In this document: in pieces, positions 1 to 7,762 of the stretch | Numbering within the stretch: the first letter of the stretch is position 1 | Layout of the letters: every line of letters starts with the position of its first letter | NCBI GenBank assembly: GCA_050180705.1 | Contig: JBFXDX010000002.1 | Coordinates: 399,517 to 463,516, forward strand | Length of the DNA: 64,000 nt | From: SB25 sp050180705 | Lineage (GTDB): Bacteria; Bacteroidota; Bacteroidia; Bacteroidales; Tenuifilaceae | Reading direction: 5' to 3' | Program-made: the position numbers and the translations under genes | Notes under the pieces: generated by a model | Told to the model about the DNA's origin: nothing | The model's input: only the letters and a program-made list of their open reading frames with translations | Databases searched by the model: none

Positions 1-238
1 CGTTTCGAACATTTTCAAATTCTTTAGCAGTGATGAACTCATAAGGTGTGATTTTCCATGATTTTTCAACAGCATCGCGAATTTCTACATTGTATCCCGA
101 CATTGGATTATCCTCGAGTACAACATAAGTTTTCGATGCAAGGAATGCTTTTACATCTTCGGGTCTTACAAGGTTTCGTTGAGCAAATGCTCCATAAACC
201 ATAGTTGCAATTAAAAAGGTGACAACGAGTTTTTTCAT
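1..238 (-). CDS. Exported protein of unknown function, N-terminal fragment
   Basis: The gene runs off the left edge; only about 79 codons are visible. The product begins MKKLVVTFLIATMVYGAFAQ, a clear signal peptide with a probable cut after Ala-Phe-Ala, so the protein is exported. The mature start (RNLVRPEDVKAFLASKTYVV) matches no family I can name; it contains a run of the type YVVLEDNPMSGYN followed by a W-K-I-T-P segment. The start is the only ATG that precedes the signal peptide. A TAnnTTTG-like box lies on the same strand at 290-283, so the gene probably has its own promoter. Function is not assigned. Confidence 0.8.
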   Translation of the reverse strand, partial: MKKLVVTFLIATMVYGAFAQRNLVRPEDVKAFLASKTYVVLEDNPMSGYNVEIRDAVEKSWKITPYEFITAKEFENVRN

Positions 239-566
239 ATTTCAGTAATTTATGTTCGACATTATTTACCACTTTATGAATACAAATTTACACTTGTTTT
301 ATTAATAATTGAAAGGATTAGTGTTAATCTGGATAGAAAATTAATTAAAGTGCAGAAGAACTTTGTTGTATTTGCAGAGTGTTAAAACAATATTATTTTA
401 TCGACAATAATGTATCTGCCCTGAGTATGCTGTATAGCATTTTTTATATCTTTGTCCATCGCTGGTGGAATATTGCGATGATTTAATTACCTTGTATTCA
501 GATAAAAATGTTGTGTATAGGGTGTGCTGAATTTAGGTGGATTCTTTAACAATTAATTTTTTTAAA
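239..566. other. Divergent intergenic region with candidate promoters
   Basis: This 328-base stretch separates the leftward exported protein from the rightward acyltransferase fusion. It is very AT-rich. A minus-strand box TAAATTTG (290-283) suits the leftward gene. A plus-strand box TATCTTTG (447-454) could serve the rightward gene but has no TTTG element at the usual distance. I see no RNA gene, no conserved protein and no strong hairpin here. Confidence 0.4.
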
Positions 567-2396
567 ATGACAAAGGATAAGATTGTTGATGCCCAGGAAA
601 TTAAAAAGGCGGTTAATTTGGGTCCAATAATTGGTGATGGTTTTGCTCACTTATTAATGTGGGTACTTCGATTTAATAAAATTAATGATACATATTCTAA
701 AATTGCCGATAAGCGAGGACTCGATTTTCTGAATGCAGCATTGGATTCCATTGGGATTAAGTTTGAGGTGAATCCCGAAGAGTTAAAGCGTTTGCCAAAA
801 TCAGGACCTTTTATTACGGTTTCCAATCATCCCTTTGGTGGTGCCGATGGAATGATTTTGCTTAAGATTCTGCTTGAACAAAATCGTGAAGATATAAGGC
901 TGCTGGCAAATTTCTTGCTGAAACGAATTCCTGCTATAGGAGAGTATGTGCTTGCTGTTGATCCTTTTGATGGAGGAGTTATGCGTAACTCAAATGTAAC
1001 GGGACTAAAAGGGGCTCTTCATCATTTAAAAGAAGGTGGCGCTTTAGGTTTGTTCCCATCAGGAGAGGTTTCGACATATTACGAGAATTCCGAGGAGTCA
1101 GGAATTGTTGATAAGCATTGGCAGAAATCAATGATTAAGTTCATTAAAAAAGCCGAAGTACCAGTTGTTCCCATCTATTTCCAAGGCGAAAATAGCCGTT
1201 TGTTTCATCTTTTAGGATTGATTCATCCGCTATTGCGTACCGCTAAAATTCCTTCGGAGTTATTAAATAAGAAGAATCAGACAATTCGTGTTCGTATTGG
1301 TTATCCTATAAGTGTTCAGGAACAGAATGCCTATAATGATATTGAACGCTACGGTAGATTTTTACGATTGAAAACCTATGCTTTGGGCTCATCAATGGAG
1401 GTTGACAAGTTCTTTAACTATAAACTTAAGTCCGAGCCGGAACCAGAACCAGTAATTCCACCTGTTGCCGATAACTTGATAGAGGAGGAGGTAAATACTC
1501 TTATGGAGAAGTATTTGCTGTTTAAGAGTAAAAATTACTCTGTGATATGTTCTCCATCGTCGGAGATGCCTAACTTGATGACCGAAATTGGAAGGCTTCG
1601 TGAAATTACATTCCGCGATGTAGGCGAAGGCACCAACCGTAAGATTGATTTGGATGAATTTGACCTATACTACTGGCAACTCTTTATCTGGGACGAGGAT
1701 GAAAAGCGGATTGTAGGTGCTTACCGTGCCGGAAAAGGAAAGGAGATTGTTGATAGATATGGGGTGAATGGCTTCTATATTCAAACGCTATTCAAAATTG
1801 ATAAGAAATTTACACCAGTTCTTGAGCAGTGTATTGAGTTGGGACGTTCGTTTATTGTGCCCGATTATCAGCGTAAGCCTTTGCCATTGTTTTTACTGTG
1901 GAAAGGTATTCTTTACTTCTTGATAAAGAATCCAGAGTATCGCTATTTAATTGGTCCAGTAAGTATCTCAAACAGATTCTCCGATTACTCAAAGGGTGTT
2001 ATCATCAGTTTTATGAGGTCGAACTATTTCAATCACGATTTGGCTCGCTTTATCAGTTCTAGAAATCGTTTCAGAATTCCAATCAAGGAGGAAGAGTTCA
2101 ATATAATATTCGATAATTCTGATGATTTAGGTAAACTAGATAAGTTTATTCAGGAAGTGGAACCTTACGATTACAGAATGCCTGTACTGCTTAAGAAGTA
2201 TGTCAAGTTGAATGGTAAGATCATCGGGTTTAATGTCGATCCTAAGTTCAACAATGCTTTGGATGGCTTGTTGATTCTTGATTTGTTTCAGGTTCCATTC
2301 GAAACAATTACATCCTTATCGAAGGAAATTAACGATAAGTCGATTTTGGAGCGTTTTAATATTACCGATTATACATTCGAAGATCAGGATTCGTAG
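567..2396 (+). CDS. Lysophospholipid acyltransferase / GNAT-type acyltransferase fusion (probable aminolipid synthesis)
   Basis: This is a two-domain acyltransferase of about 609 residues. The N-terminal half is PlsC-like: it shows NHPFGGADG near residue 90, with His and Asp five residues apart, and the later FPSGEVST block. The C-terminal part (roughly residue 320 onward) resembles the hemolysin/OlsB-type GNAT acyltransferases, with a segment EIGRLREITFRDVGEG and an Arg/Gly-rich acyl-CoA or ACP binding area. In Bacteroidota such pairs (GlsB N-acylase plus GlsA O-acylase) make glycine or ornithine lipids; a fused OlsF-type enzyme does both steps. The substrate here is inferred, not shown. ATG at 567 is preferred over the in-frame GTG at 537 because family similarity starts after it. 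The gene ends in a strong terminator. Confidence 0.8.
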   Translation: MTKDKIVDAQEIKKAVNLGPIIGDGFAHLLMWVLRFNKINDTYSKIADKRGLDFLNAALDSIGIKFEVNPEELKRLPKSGPFITVSNHPFGGADGMILLKILLEQNREDIRLLANFLLKRIPAIGEYVLAVDPFDGGVMRNSNVTGLKGALHHLKEGGALGLFPSGEVSTYYENSEESGIVDKHWQKSMIKFIKKAEVPVVPIYFQGENSRLFHLLGLIHPLLRTAKIPSELLNKKNQTIRVRIGYPISVQEQNAYNDIERYGRFLRLKTYALGSSMEVDKFFNYKLKSEPEPEPVIPPVADNLIEEEVNTLMEKYLLFKSKNYSVICSPSSEMPNLMTEIGRLREITFRDVGEGTNRKIDLDEFDLYYWQLFIWDEDEKRIVGAYRAGKGKEIVDRYGVNGFYIQTLFKIDKKFTPVLEQCIELGRSFIVPDYQRKPLPLFLLWKGILYFLIKNPEYRYLIGPVSISNRFSDYSKGVIISFMRSNYFNHDLARFISSRNRFRIPIKEEEFNIIFDNSDDLGKLDKFIQEVEPYDYRMPVLLKKYVKLNGKIIGFNVDPKFNNALDGLLILDLFQVPFETITSLSKEINDKSILERFNITDYTFEDQDS

Positions 2397-2420
2397 TGAT
2401 TTTGGGTCTAAAAGATATTT

Positions 2421-2449
2421 AGCCGGAATTTATTGTCCGGCTTTTTTTT
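2421..2449 (+). terminator. Rho-independent terminator after the acyltransferase fusion
   Basis: A perfect 7-bp stem AGCCGGA/TCCGGCT (2421-2427 with 2436-2442) is followed directly by a run of T. Confidence 0.9.
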
Positions 2450-2500
2450 AGATTAAACTTTTTTCTTAAAATCGAATCTTAGTTTAGTACTTTAACAATA

Positions 2501-3733
2501 ATGCATATGAACCGAATATCTCTATCAATGGTAGTTGCACTGTTTCTTGTATCGTGTGGCAACTCCTCTAAAACCGAAGAGGCTTTGAAAAAACATGCAA
2601 TGGAACTTCACGCAAAAATGGTGTCAATTGATACACATACCGATACTCCGCTAAATTTTCTTCGCACGGGGTTCGATTTTAGTGGGGAAAATAACAATGC
2701 ACGAGGTAGCCGTGTCGATTTGAAAAAGATGGAGGAGGGAAAGTTGGATGCTGCATTCTTTGCCGTTTTTATTGGTCAACGTGAGTGCACTCCAGAAATG
2801 TATGCTGAGGTTAATAAGAAAACTCTCGAAATATTTGATGCGATAAATAGAGTTACATCTCAATACCCCGATAGTGTTGCAATAGCAACAAACCCCGATG
2901 ATGTTTATAGATTGAAAGAAGAAGGTAAGAAAGCGGTTTATATTGGTGTTGAAAACGGTTTCCCAATAGGTGAGGATTTAAAGCAGTTAAAGGTTTTTTA
3001 TGATTTAGGAGCGCGCTATGTAACCTTATGCCATACTCGCAATAATCAAATCTGCGATTCTTCAACCGATCCAGAAGGCCCACGTCACAATGGTGTAAGC
3101 GAGTTTGGGAAAAAAGTGGTTGAGGAAATGAACAACCTAGGAATGATGATAGATGTTTCTCATATATCTGATAAATCTTTTTATGATGTGTTAGAACTCT
3201 CGAAAGTACCTGTATTTGCTTCGCATAGTTGTTCTAGGGCTATATGCAATAATCCTCGTAATTTAGACGATGATATGTTGCGGGCAATAGCCAAAAAAGG
3301 TGGAGTTGTGCAGATGTGTATTTTGAGCGATTATGTTAAGGAATCACCCAAAAATCCAGAGAGAGATAGTGCTTATAAGGCATTGAGAGTAAAGTACAAT
3401 AATTTTAGAGATTTAACACCAGAACAGGATAAGCAGGCAACTGCCGAATGGTACGACTTGGAGGAAAAGTATGCCACCAATTTAGCAACAGTTTTGGATG
3501 TTGTTGATCATATCGACCATATGGTAAAGGTTATGGGAATCGATTATGTTGGTATCGGAACTGATTTTGATGGAGGTGGAGGCGTAGAGGGATGTAAAGA
3601 TGCGTCACAGATGTATAACATCACCATAGAGTTATTGCGAAGAGGATATTCTGATAGTGACATTAAGAAAATATGGGGCGAGAATTTTTTAAGAGTTTTT
3701 AGGGCAGCCCAAAATTTTGTTCATAGTAAATAA
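2501..3733 (+). CDS. Membrane dipeptidase, M19 family, lipoprotein
   Basis: This is a zinc-dependent dipeptidase of the renal dipeptidase (M19) family, about 410 residues, as usual for the family. A lipoprotein signal with lipobox FLVSC near residue 19 places it on a membrane of the envelope. Metal and active-site signatures are visible: HTDTP (the His-x-Asp zinc pair, about residue 46), GVENG (bridging Glu), DVSHIS with a following ASHS, and GIGTDFDG near the C-terminus. It likely cleaves dipeptides, including those with a C-terminal D-residue, in the periplasm. Two ATG codons lie close together (2501 and 2507); either would give the same signal peptide. It appears to be monocistronic, between a terminator and the engB promoter. 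Confidence 0.9.
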   Translation: MHMNRISLSMVVALFLVSCGNSSKTEEALKKHAMELHAKMVSIDTHTDTPLNFLRTGFDFSGENNNARGSRVDLKKMEEGKLDAAFFAVFIGQRECTPEMYAEVNKKTLEIFDAINRVTSQYPDSVAIATNPDDVYRLKEEGKKAVYIGVENGFPIGEDLKQLKVFYDLGARYVTLCHTRNNQICDSSTDPEGPRHNGVSEFGKKVVEEMNNLGMMIDVSHISDKSFYDVLELSKVPVFASHSCSRAICNNPRNLDDDMLRAIAKKGGVVQMCILSDYVKESPKNPERDSAYKALRVKYNNFRDLTPEQDKQATAEWYDLEEKYATNLATVLDVVDHIDHMVKVMGIDYVGIGTDFDGGGGVEGCKDASQMYNITIELLRRGYSDSDIKKIWGENFLRVFRAAQNFVHSK

Positions 3734-3828
3734 TGTAACAATTTCTCTTTCATAAACGTAATACATCAGGCTTTATTTGGTTTTCAGATATTGGCTATAT
3801 TGGAATTCAATAAGTTATTGACTAAAAG

Positions 3829-3861
3829 TTTGCTTTTTAGAAAATAAGAATTGTATATTTG
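3829..3861 (+). promoter_or_regulatory. Bacteroidota-type promoter for engB
   Basis: TTTG at 3829-3832 and TATATTTG at 3854-3861 are 21 bases apart, matching the known Bacteroidota sigma-ABfr consensus. A start around 3867 would give a leader of about 45 bases before engB. Confidence 0.65.
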
Positions 3862-3911
3862 AAGCCAGATTCTGGGACAATATTTATTCTTTTAAACTAA
3901 AACTATAAGCT

Positions 3912-4532
3912 ATGGTGATTCGTACAGCGAAATTCGTGGCTAGTTATCCGCGTGTGGAAAAAACTCCTATCTCCAATAAACCTGAGTATGCATTTATTGG
4001 CCGATCAAATGTTGGCAAATCTTCACTTATTAATATGCTTACATGTACAAAGGCATTGGCTAAGGTTTCTCAAACGCCTGGAAAAACGCAGTTAATAAAC
4101 CATTTTTTAATAAATGGTGAATGGAATTTGACCGATTTACCTGGCTATGGCTATGCAAAAGTTTCAAAGACCGATCGTAAGGCTTTTTCAGATATTATTA
4201 CTAACTATATTCTAAAACGCGAAAATCTTTATTTGTTATTTGTTTTAATCGATTCTCGATTAGAGCCTCAACAAATAGATATCGATTTTGTAAACTGGTT
4301 GGGTGTTCATCAAATACCGTTTGCCCTTGTTTTTACTAAAACCGATAAGGTTTCGAGTTCTGTTCTTCAGGCAAATATGGATGCATTCAAGGTTGAACTT
4401 TTAAATACTTGGGAAGAGTTGCCTCAAATGTTTACTAGTTCTGCGGTGACCCGAACCGGACGTGAAGATATTTTGCAGTATATCGACGTAATTAATCAAA
4501 ATACCAAAATAAACCAGCTCGAAAGTGCTTAA
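3912..4532 (+). CDS. engB: Ribosome biogenesis GTP-binding protein EngB (YihA/YsxC)
   Basis: This small TRAFAC GTPase takes part in late assembly of the 50S ribosomal subunit in the cytoplasm. All G motifs are readable: GRSNVGKSS (P-loop, residues 30-38), the switch I Thr in TPGKT (about 55), DLPGYG (G3, 75-80), TKTD (G4, 142-145) and a G5-like SSA near residue 175. The length of 206 residues is normal. The start ATG lies just before the conserved N-terminal strand. It precedes prs by 54 bases, but a separate -7 box lies in that gap, so transcription may be partly independent. Confidence 0.97.
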   Translation: MVIRTAKFVASYPRVEKTPISNKPEYAFIGRSNVGKSSLINMLTCTKALAKVSQTPGKTQLINHFLINGEWNLTDLPGYGYAKVSKTDRKAFSDIITNYILKRENLYLLFVLIDSRLEPQQIDIDFVNWLGVHQIPFALVFTKTDKVSSSVLQANMDAFKVELLNTWEELPQMFTSSAVTRTGREDILQYIDVINQNTKINQLESA

Positions 4533-4550
4533 AGAATTTGGTAATTTTTG

Positions 4551-4558
4551 TACATTTG
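4551..4558 (+). promoter_or_regulatory. Candidate -7 promoter box for prs
   Basis: TACATTTG fits TAnnTTTG and lies 28 bases before the prs start codon. No TTTG sits at the ideal upstream distance (the nearest, at 4537-4540, is only 10 bases away), so support is partial. Confidence 0.4.
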
Positions 4559-4586
4559 CGGGCATTAACTGGAAAATATCCCCAAA

Positions 4587-5531
4587 ATGCATAGCAAACA
4601 CGCAATAAAGTTCTTTACGGGACGCAGCTCTAGGTACCTTTCGGAGAAGATAGCCGAAAGTTTTGGAATTCCACTCGGAAAATCGAACATTACAGTATTT
4701 AGCGATGGTGAGTTTCAGCCATCCTATGATGAATCGGTGCGTGGTTGCACCGTTTTTGTTATACAATCGACATTTCCTCCTGTTGACAATCTTTTTGAAC
4801 TACTTTTGATGGTTGATGCAGCTCATAGAGCATCAGCGTATAAGGTAGTAGCTGTAATGCCTTACTTTGGCTGGGCTCGTCAGGACAGAAAAGATAAGCC
4901 ACGCGTAGCAATTGGTGCAAAAATGGTTGCAAATATGCTTCGTGCTGCAGGTGTTGACAGAGTAATGACAATGGACTTGCATGCCGATCAAATTCAAGGA
5001 TTTTTCGATGTCCCTGTTGATCATTTGTATGCATCGTCGTTGTTTGTTCCTTACATAAAAGAGTTGAATCTTGATCCTGTTGCTATTGCGGCTCCTGATA
5101 TGGGTGGTGCAAAAAGAGCAAATGCCTATTCTCGATTCCTGAACGCTTCTCTTGTTGTTTGTCATAAAAATCGTGAGAAAGCAAATCAAGTTGGAGAGAT
5201 GACAGTTATTGGTGATGTTGAAGGAAAGCACGTTGTAATATTAGATGATATGGTCGATACAGCCGGAACCCTAACCATGGCTGCCGATTTAATGATGGAG
5301 AAAGGTGCTGCTTCGGTTCGTGCGTTTGCTACACATCCTGTTCTTTCTGGTTCTGCATACGAAAGAATTCGAGACTCTAAGATTACCGAGTTGGTTGTAA
5401 CGGATACAATACCATTAAGAACCGATAAGGATACTTCAAAAATTAGAGTATTATCGGTTGCCGATCTATTTGCCGATGTAATTGATAAGGTATATAACTA
5501 TCAATCTATCAGTAATAATTTTCTTATTTAA
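4587..5531 (+). CDS. prs: Ribose-phosphate pyrophosphokinase (PRPP synthetase)
   Basis: The enzyme makes 5-phosphoribosyl 1-diphosphate from ribose 5-phosphate and ATP, feeding nucleotide, His, Trp and NAD synthesis. The 314 residues match class I enzymes. Visible signatures are FSDGEF (about 38-43), YFGWARQDRKDKPR (about 93-106, the ATP-binding flexible loop), the MDLHADQIQGFF segment (129-140) and the PRPP-binding loop DDMVDTAGT (220-228). It is followed by rplY-pth, the order found in many bacteria, although a strong promoter sits between prs and rplY. Confidence 0.97.
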   Translation: MHSKHAIKFFTGRSSRYLSEKIAESFGIPLGKSNITVFSDGEFQPSYDESVRGCTVFVIQSTFPPVDNLFELLLMVDAAHRASAYKVVAVMPYFGWARQDRKDKPRVAIGAKMVANMLRAAGVDRVMTMDLHADQIQGFFDVPVDHLYASSLFVPYIKELNLDPVAIAAPDMGGAKRANAYSRFLNASLVVCHKNREKANQVGEMTVIGDVEGKHVVILDDMVDTAGTLTMAADLMMEKGAASVRAFATHPVLSGSAYERIRDSKITELVVTDTIPLRTDKDTSKIRVLSVADLFADVIDKVYNYQSISNNFLI

Positions 5532-5535
5532 TGAT

Positions 5536-5567
5536 TTTGGTTTCTTAGAATCGCTTTATTATCTTTG
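5536..5567 (+). promoter_or_regulatory. Bacteroidota-type promoter for rplY-pth-hslR
   Basis: TTTG at 5536-5539 and TATCTTTG at 5560-5567 are separated by 20 bases, a near-ideal match. It begins right after the prs stop codon and predicts a leader of about 90 bases. Confidence 0.7.
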
Positions 5568-5572
5568 TAACC

Positions 5573-5665
5573 CAAATTTTCCCTCAAAAAGGTATGATGG
5601 GGGGCTACAGAAAAATGAGGGGTAGTCCTGAGTAATGCCAGTGTAATAATTAAAAAAAATAAACA
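5573..5665 (+). ncRNA. Candidate structured leader of the rplY mRNA
   Basis: The predicted 5' leader is unusually long for this window and contains G-rich runs absent from neighbouring intergenic DNA. CCCTCA near 5580 can pair with TGAGGG near 5617, enclosing the G-rich segment. Ribosomal-protein genes often carry autoregulatory leaders, but I recognise no named leader family; this is an inference from position and pairing only. Confidence 0.3.
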
Positions 5666-6235
5666 ATGAAAACATTTGAATTAAATGCAGCAGTTCGTAC
5701 TGAAACAGGAAAGACTTTTGCAAAAAACATTCGCAAAACAGCATTAATTCCAGCTAACATCTATGGCGGTGAGCAGAATTTAATGATTTCTGTTGATGAA
5801 AAAGAATTCTTGAAAGCTATTTACACTCCTCATGTTTATATTGTAAACCTTACAGTAGATGGTAAAGTGTATAGCACAATTATTAAGGAAACTCAGTTTC
5901 ATCCAGTTTCTGATAAGGTTCTTCATGTCGACTTTCTACAAATTTCTGATAAGAAAAAGATAACCGTTGGTCTTCCTGTTATTCTTCAAGGACAAGCAGA
6001 AGGCGCAAAGCAAGGTGGTAAATTGCTTCAGGTTGTTCGCAAAGTACGTGTGAGTGGTTTTGCTAAGGATCTTCCAGAAAGCATCAATGTTGATGTTACC
6101 AACCTAGGTCTTGGTAAGAGTATTATGGTTGGAGATCTTACTTTTGACAAGTATGTTATTTCGGAGCCAAAGAGTATGGTGATTGCTACTATCAAGACAA
6201 CTCGTGCTGCTCGTGAGGCTCAAGAAGGTAAATAA
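5666..6235 (+). CDS. rplY: 50S ribosomal protein L25/general stress protein Ctc
   Basis: This protein binds 5S rRNA in the large ribosomal subunit. At 189 residues it is the long Ctc form. The N-terminal L25 domain (about 1-92) shows the opening FELNAAVRTETGK, the IPANIYGG strand and the HVDFLQI strand. The C-terminal TL5/Ctc beta domain (about 95-180) follows with VGLPVILQGQAEG. A short Lys/Arg/Ala-rich tail ends it. It lies 14 bases upstream of pth, and the two are probably co-transcribed from the promoter at 5536-5567. Confidence 0.95.
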   Translation: MKTFELNAAVRTETGKTFAKNIRKTALIPANIYGGEQNLMISVDEKEFLKAIYTPHVYIVNLTVDGKVYSTIIKETQFHPVSDKVLHVDFLQISDKKKITVGLPVILQGQAEGAKQGGKLLQVVRKVRVSGFAKDLPESINVDVTNLGLGKSIMVGDLTFDKYVISEPKSMVIATIKTTRAAREAQEGK

Positions 6236-6249
6236 TTAAACGTTAAGAT

Positions 6250-6813
6250 TTGAAGTATTTAATTGTAGGATTGGGAAATATTGGTGCAGAATATTCCAAT
6301 ACCCGCCACAATATAGGATTTATGGTATTGGACGCACTTGCAAAGGCGTCCAATATTTCTTTTGTAGATTCCCGTTATGGTGCAGTTGCTGAGTTGAAGC
6401 ATAAAGGGCGTACTTATGTTTTGCTAAAACCATCAACCTATATGAACCTTAGCGGTAAGGCCGTGAATTACTGGATGCAAAAGGAGAATATTGCTATAGA
6501 GAATGTTTTTGTTATAGTTGATGATTTGGCATTGCCCTTAGGAGCAATAAGAATTCGCCAAAGCGGTAGCGACGGTGGCCATAATGGGCTGAAGAGCATC
6601 AATGAAGTTTTGGGAACCAATGCTTATGCCCGATTGAGGTTTGGGATTGGGAGCGATTTCTCAAAAGGACGCCAAGTGGATTATGTGCTTGGCGAATGGA
6701 CCGATGAGGAGACAAAGGTATTGCCTGAAAGAATTACTAAAGCGGGTGATGCTATCCTCAGTATTGGAACAATTGGAGTTGAGCGTACAATGAATTTTTT
6801 TAATAGTAAGTAA
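6250..6813 (+). CDS. pth: Peptidyl-tRNA hydrolase
   Basis: The enzyme releases peptides from prematurely dropped peptidyl-tRNAs. The sequence MKYLIVGLGNIGAEYSNTRH carries the invariant Asn10 and catalytic His20; the catalytic Asp lies in VIVDDLALP (about 90), and GGHNGLKS follows. The length of 187 residues is normal. The start appears to be TTG at 6250: the family always begins right at this Lys-Tyr-Leu-Ile-Val strand, and no in-frame ATG precedes it closely. It sits 14 bases after rplY and one base before hslR, indicating an operon. Confidence 0.95.
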   Translation: MKYLIVGLGNIGAEYSNTRHNIGFMVLDALAKASNISFVDSRYGAVAELKHKGRTYVLLKPSTYMNLSGKAVNYWMQKENIAIENVFVIVDDLALPLGAIRIRQSGSDGGHNGLKSINEVLGTNAYARLRFGIGSDFSKGRQVDYVLGEWTDEETKVLPERITKAGDAILSIGTIGVERTMNFFNSK

Positions 6814-6814
6814 T

Positions 6815-7246
6815 ATGGCCGAGAGTTCTACAAGAATCGATAAATGGCTTTGGAGTGTTCGGATTTTTAAAACCCGCAGCATTGCCATTGAGTTTTGTAG
6901 AAAGGGCAGGGTGACAATTAATGGTAATATTGTTAAACCAGCCCGTGAGATTCAGGTTGGCGAAACTATTGTTGTGCGCAAACCTCCGGTTAATTACACT
7001 TTCAAGGTGAAAGGATTTCCCAAAAGTAGGGTGGGGGCAAAGCTTGTTGTGGATTACCTTGAGAATTTAACCCCAGCCGATGAATTGCAGAAACTCGATC
7101 CTGCATTTATGGCTTTCAATATTTACCGCGAACGCGGTACTGGTCGCCCCACCAAAAAGGATCGCCGCTCATTGGACGAACTTTTCGAGGATGGTTTCGA
7201 GGGATTCGATTGGGACGATGAAGATGATTCTCCAGAAAAAGATTAA
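6815..7246 (+). CDS. hslR: S4-domain RNA-binding protein, Hsp15 family
   Basis: Hsp15/RqcP-type proteins bind 50S subunits that carry stalled nascent chains and help recycle them. The S4 domain occupies about residues 6-65 with RIDKWLWSVRIFKTRSIA, then CRKGRVTING and the VGETIVV strand. A basic middle and a strongly acidic C-terminus follow (FDWDDEDDSPEKD). The start ATG is one base after the pth stop, so the two are translationally linked. Working beside pth fits ribosome rescue. The stop overlaps by four bases the 3' end of the convergent flavin reductase gene. Confidence 0.9.
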   Translation: MAESSTRIDKWLWSVRIFKTRSIAIEFCRKGRVTINGNIVKPAREIQVGETIVVRKPPVNYTFKVKGFPKSRVGAKLVVDYLENLTPADELQKLDPAFMAFNIYRERGTGRPTKKDRRSLDELFEDGFEGFDWDDEDDSPEKD

Positions 7247-7761
7247 CCTTTCCTGTATACACTTTTAATTTCAGCAATATACATCCTGTGAAAATCAGAT
7301 TTTGGGTAGTTCTTCTGCATTATACCCTTGTCTATGAATTGATCAGCCTTGAGAAAATCTGCATAAAGTTTTTCACATTCAATAATTAACCGGGCTTCCT
7401 CAAAAGCAATCCCATTATCAGTTCTAATGGGAGTAAGACCTGTCTCTTTTACTTTGTCGTAATCTCTGCCCGATTTTGCTCCGCAAAAATTCAGCGCTTT
7501 TCTGTACTGCTCTTCAAAGAAACTAAGCGTTAAATGGCTGTTTCTTTCTGCAAATTCGAATGTGTAGCGCTGAGGTCTAATGAATATAAATGCTACTGGC
7601 TTGTTCCAGAGTATTCCAAATCCACCCCACGATGCTGTCATTGTGTTGAATTTCTGCTCATCGCCAGCAGTAACAAGCATCCAATCGTTATCCAATGAGT
7701 TGAAAAGGTTCTCGGTTAACTCAAATGGTGATATTGTGCTGAAATTCTCTGTCTTTTTCAT
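7243..7761 (-). CDS. Flavin reductase-like FMN-binding protein
   Basis: This flavin reductase family protein has the split-barrel FMN fold. The typical opening DNDWMLVTAGD leads into the TMTASWGGFG flavin-binding segment, then FIRPQRYTFEF and a later CGAKSGRD. It probably reduces FMN or a quinone-like substrate with NAD(P)H; the substrate is not evident. ATG at 7761 is preferred to 7773 because it lies one base after the stop of the upstream mbfA-like gene and gives the common MKK start. It is likely co-transcribed with that iron gene, which may mean a role in redox or iron release (inference). Confidence 0.82.
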   Translation of the reverse strand: MKKTENFSTISPFELTENLFNSLDNDWMLVTAGDEQKFNTMTASWGGFGILWNKPVAFIFIRPQRYTFEFAERNSHLTLSFFEEQYRKALNFCGAKSGRDYDKVKETGLTPIRTDNGIAFEEARLIIECEKLYADFLKADQFIDKGIMQKNYPKSDFHRMYIAEIKSVYRKG

Positions 7762-7762
7762 A

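Noticed and set aside
508..549. Short upstream open frame (13 codons) before the acyltransferase fusion
   Set aside because: It is tiny, has no conserved features and overlaps the GTG alternative start; chance is the simplest explanation.
7243..7246. Four-base convergent overlap with hslR as a special regulatory site
   Set aside because: Short 3' overlaps of this kind are common; a similar one occurs at 28869-28872, and no other signal is present.
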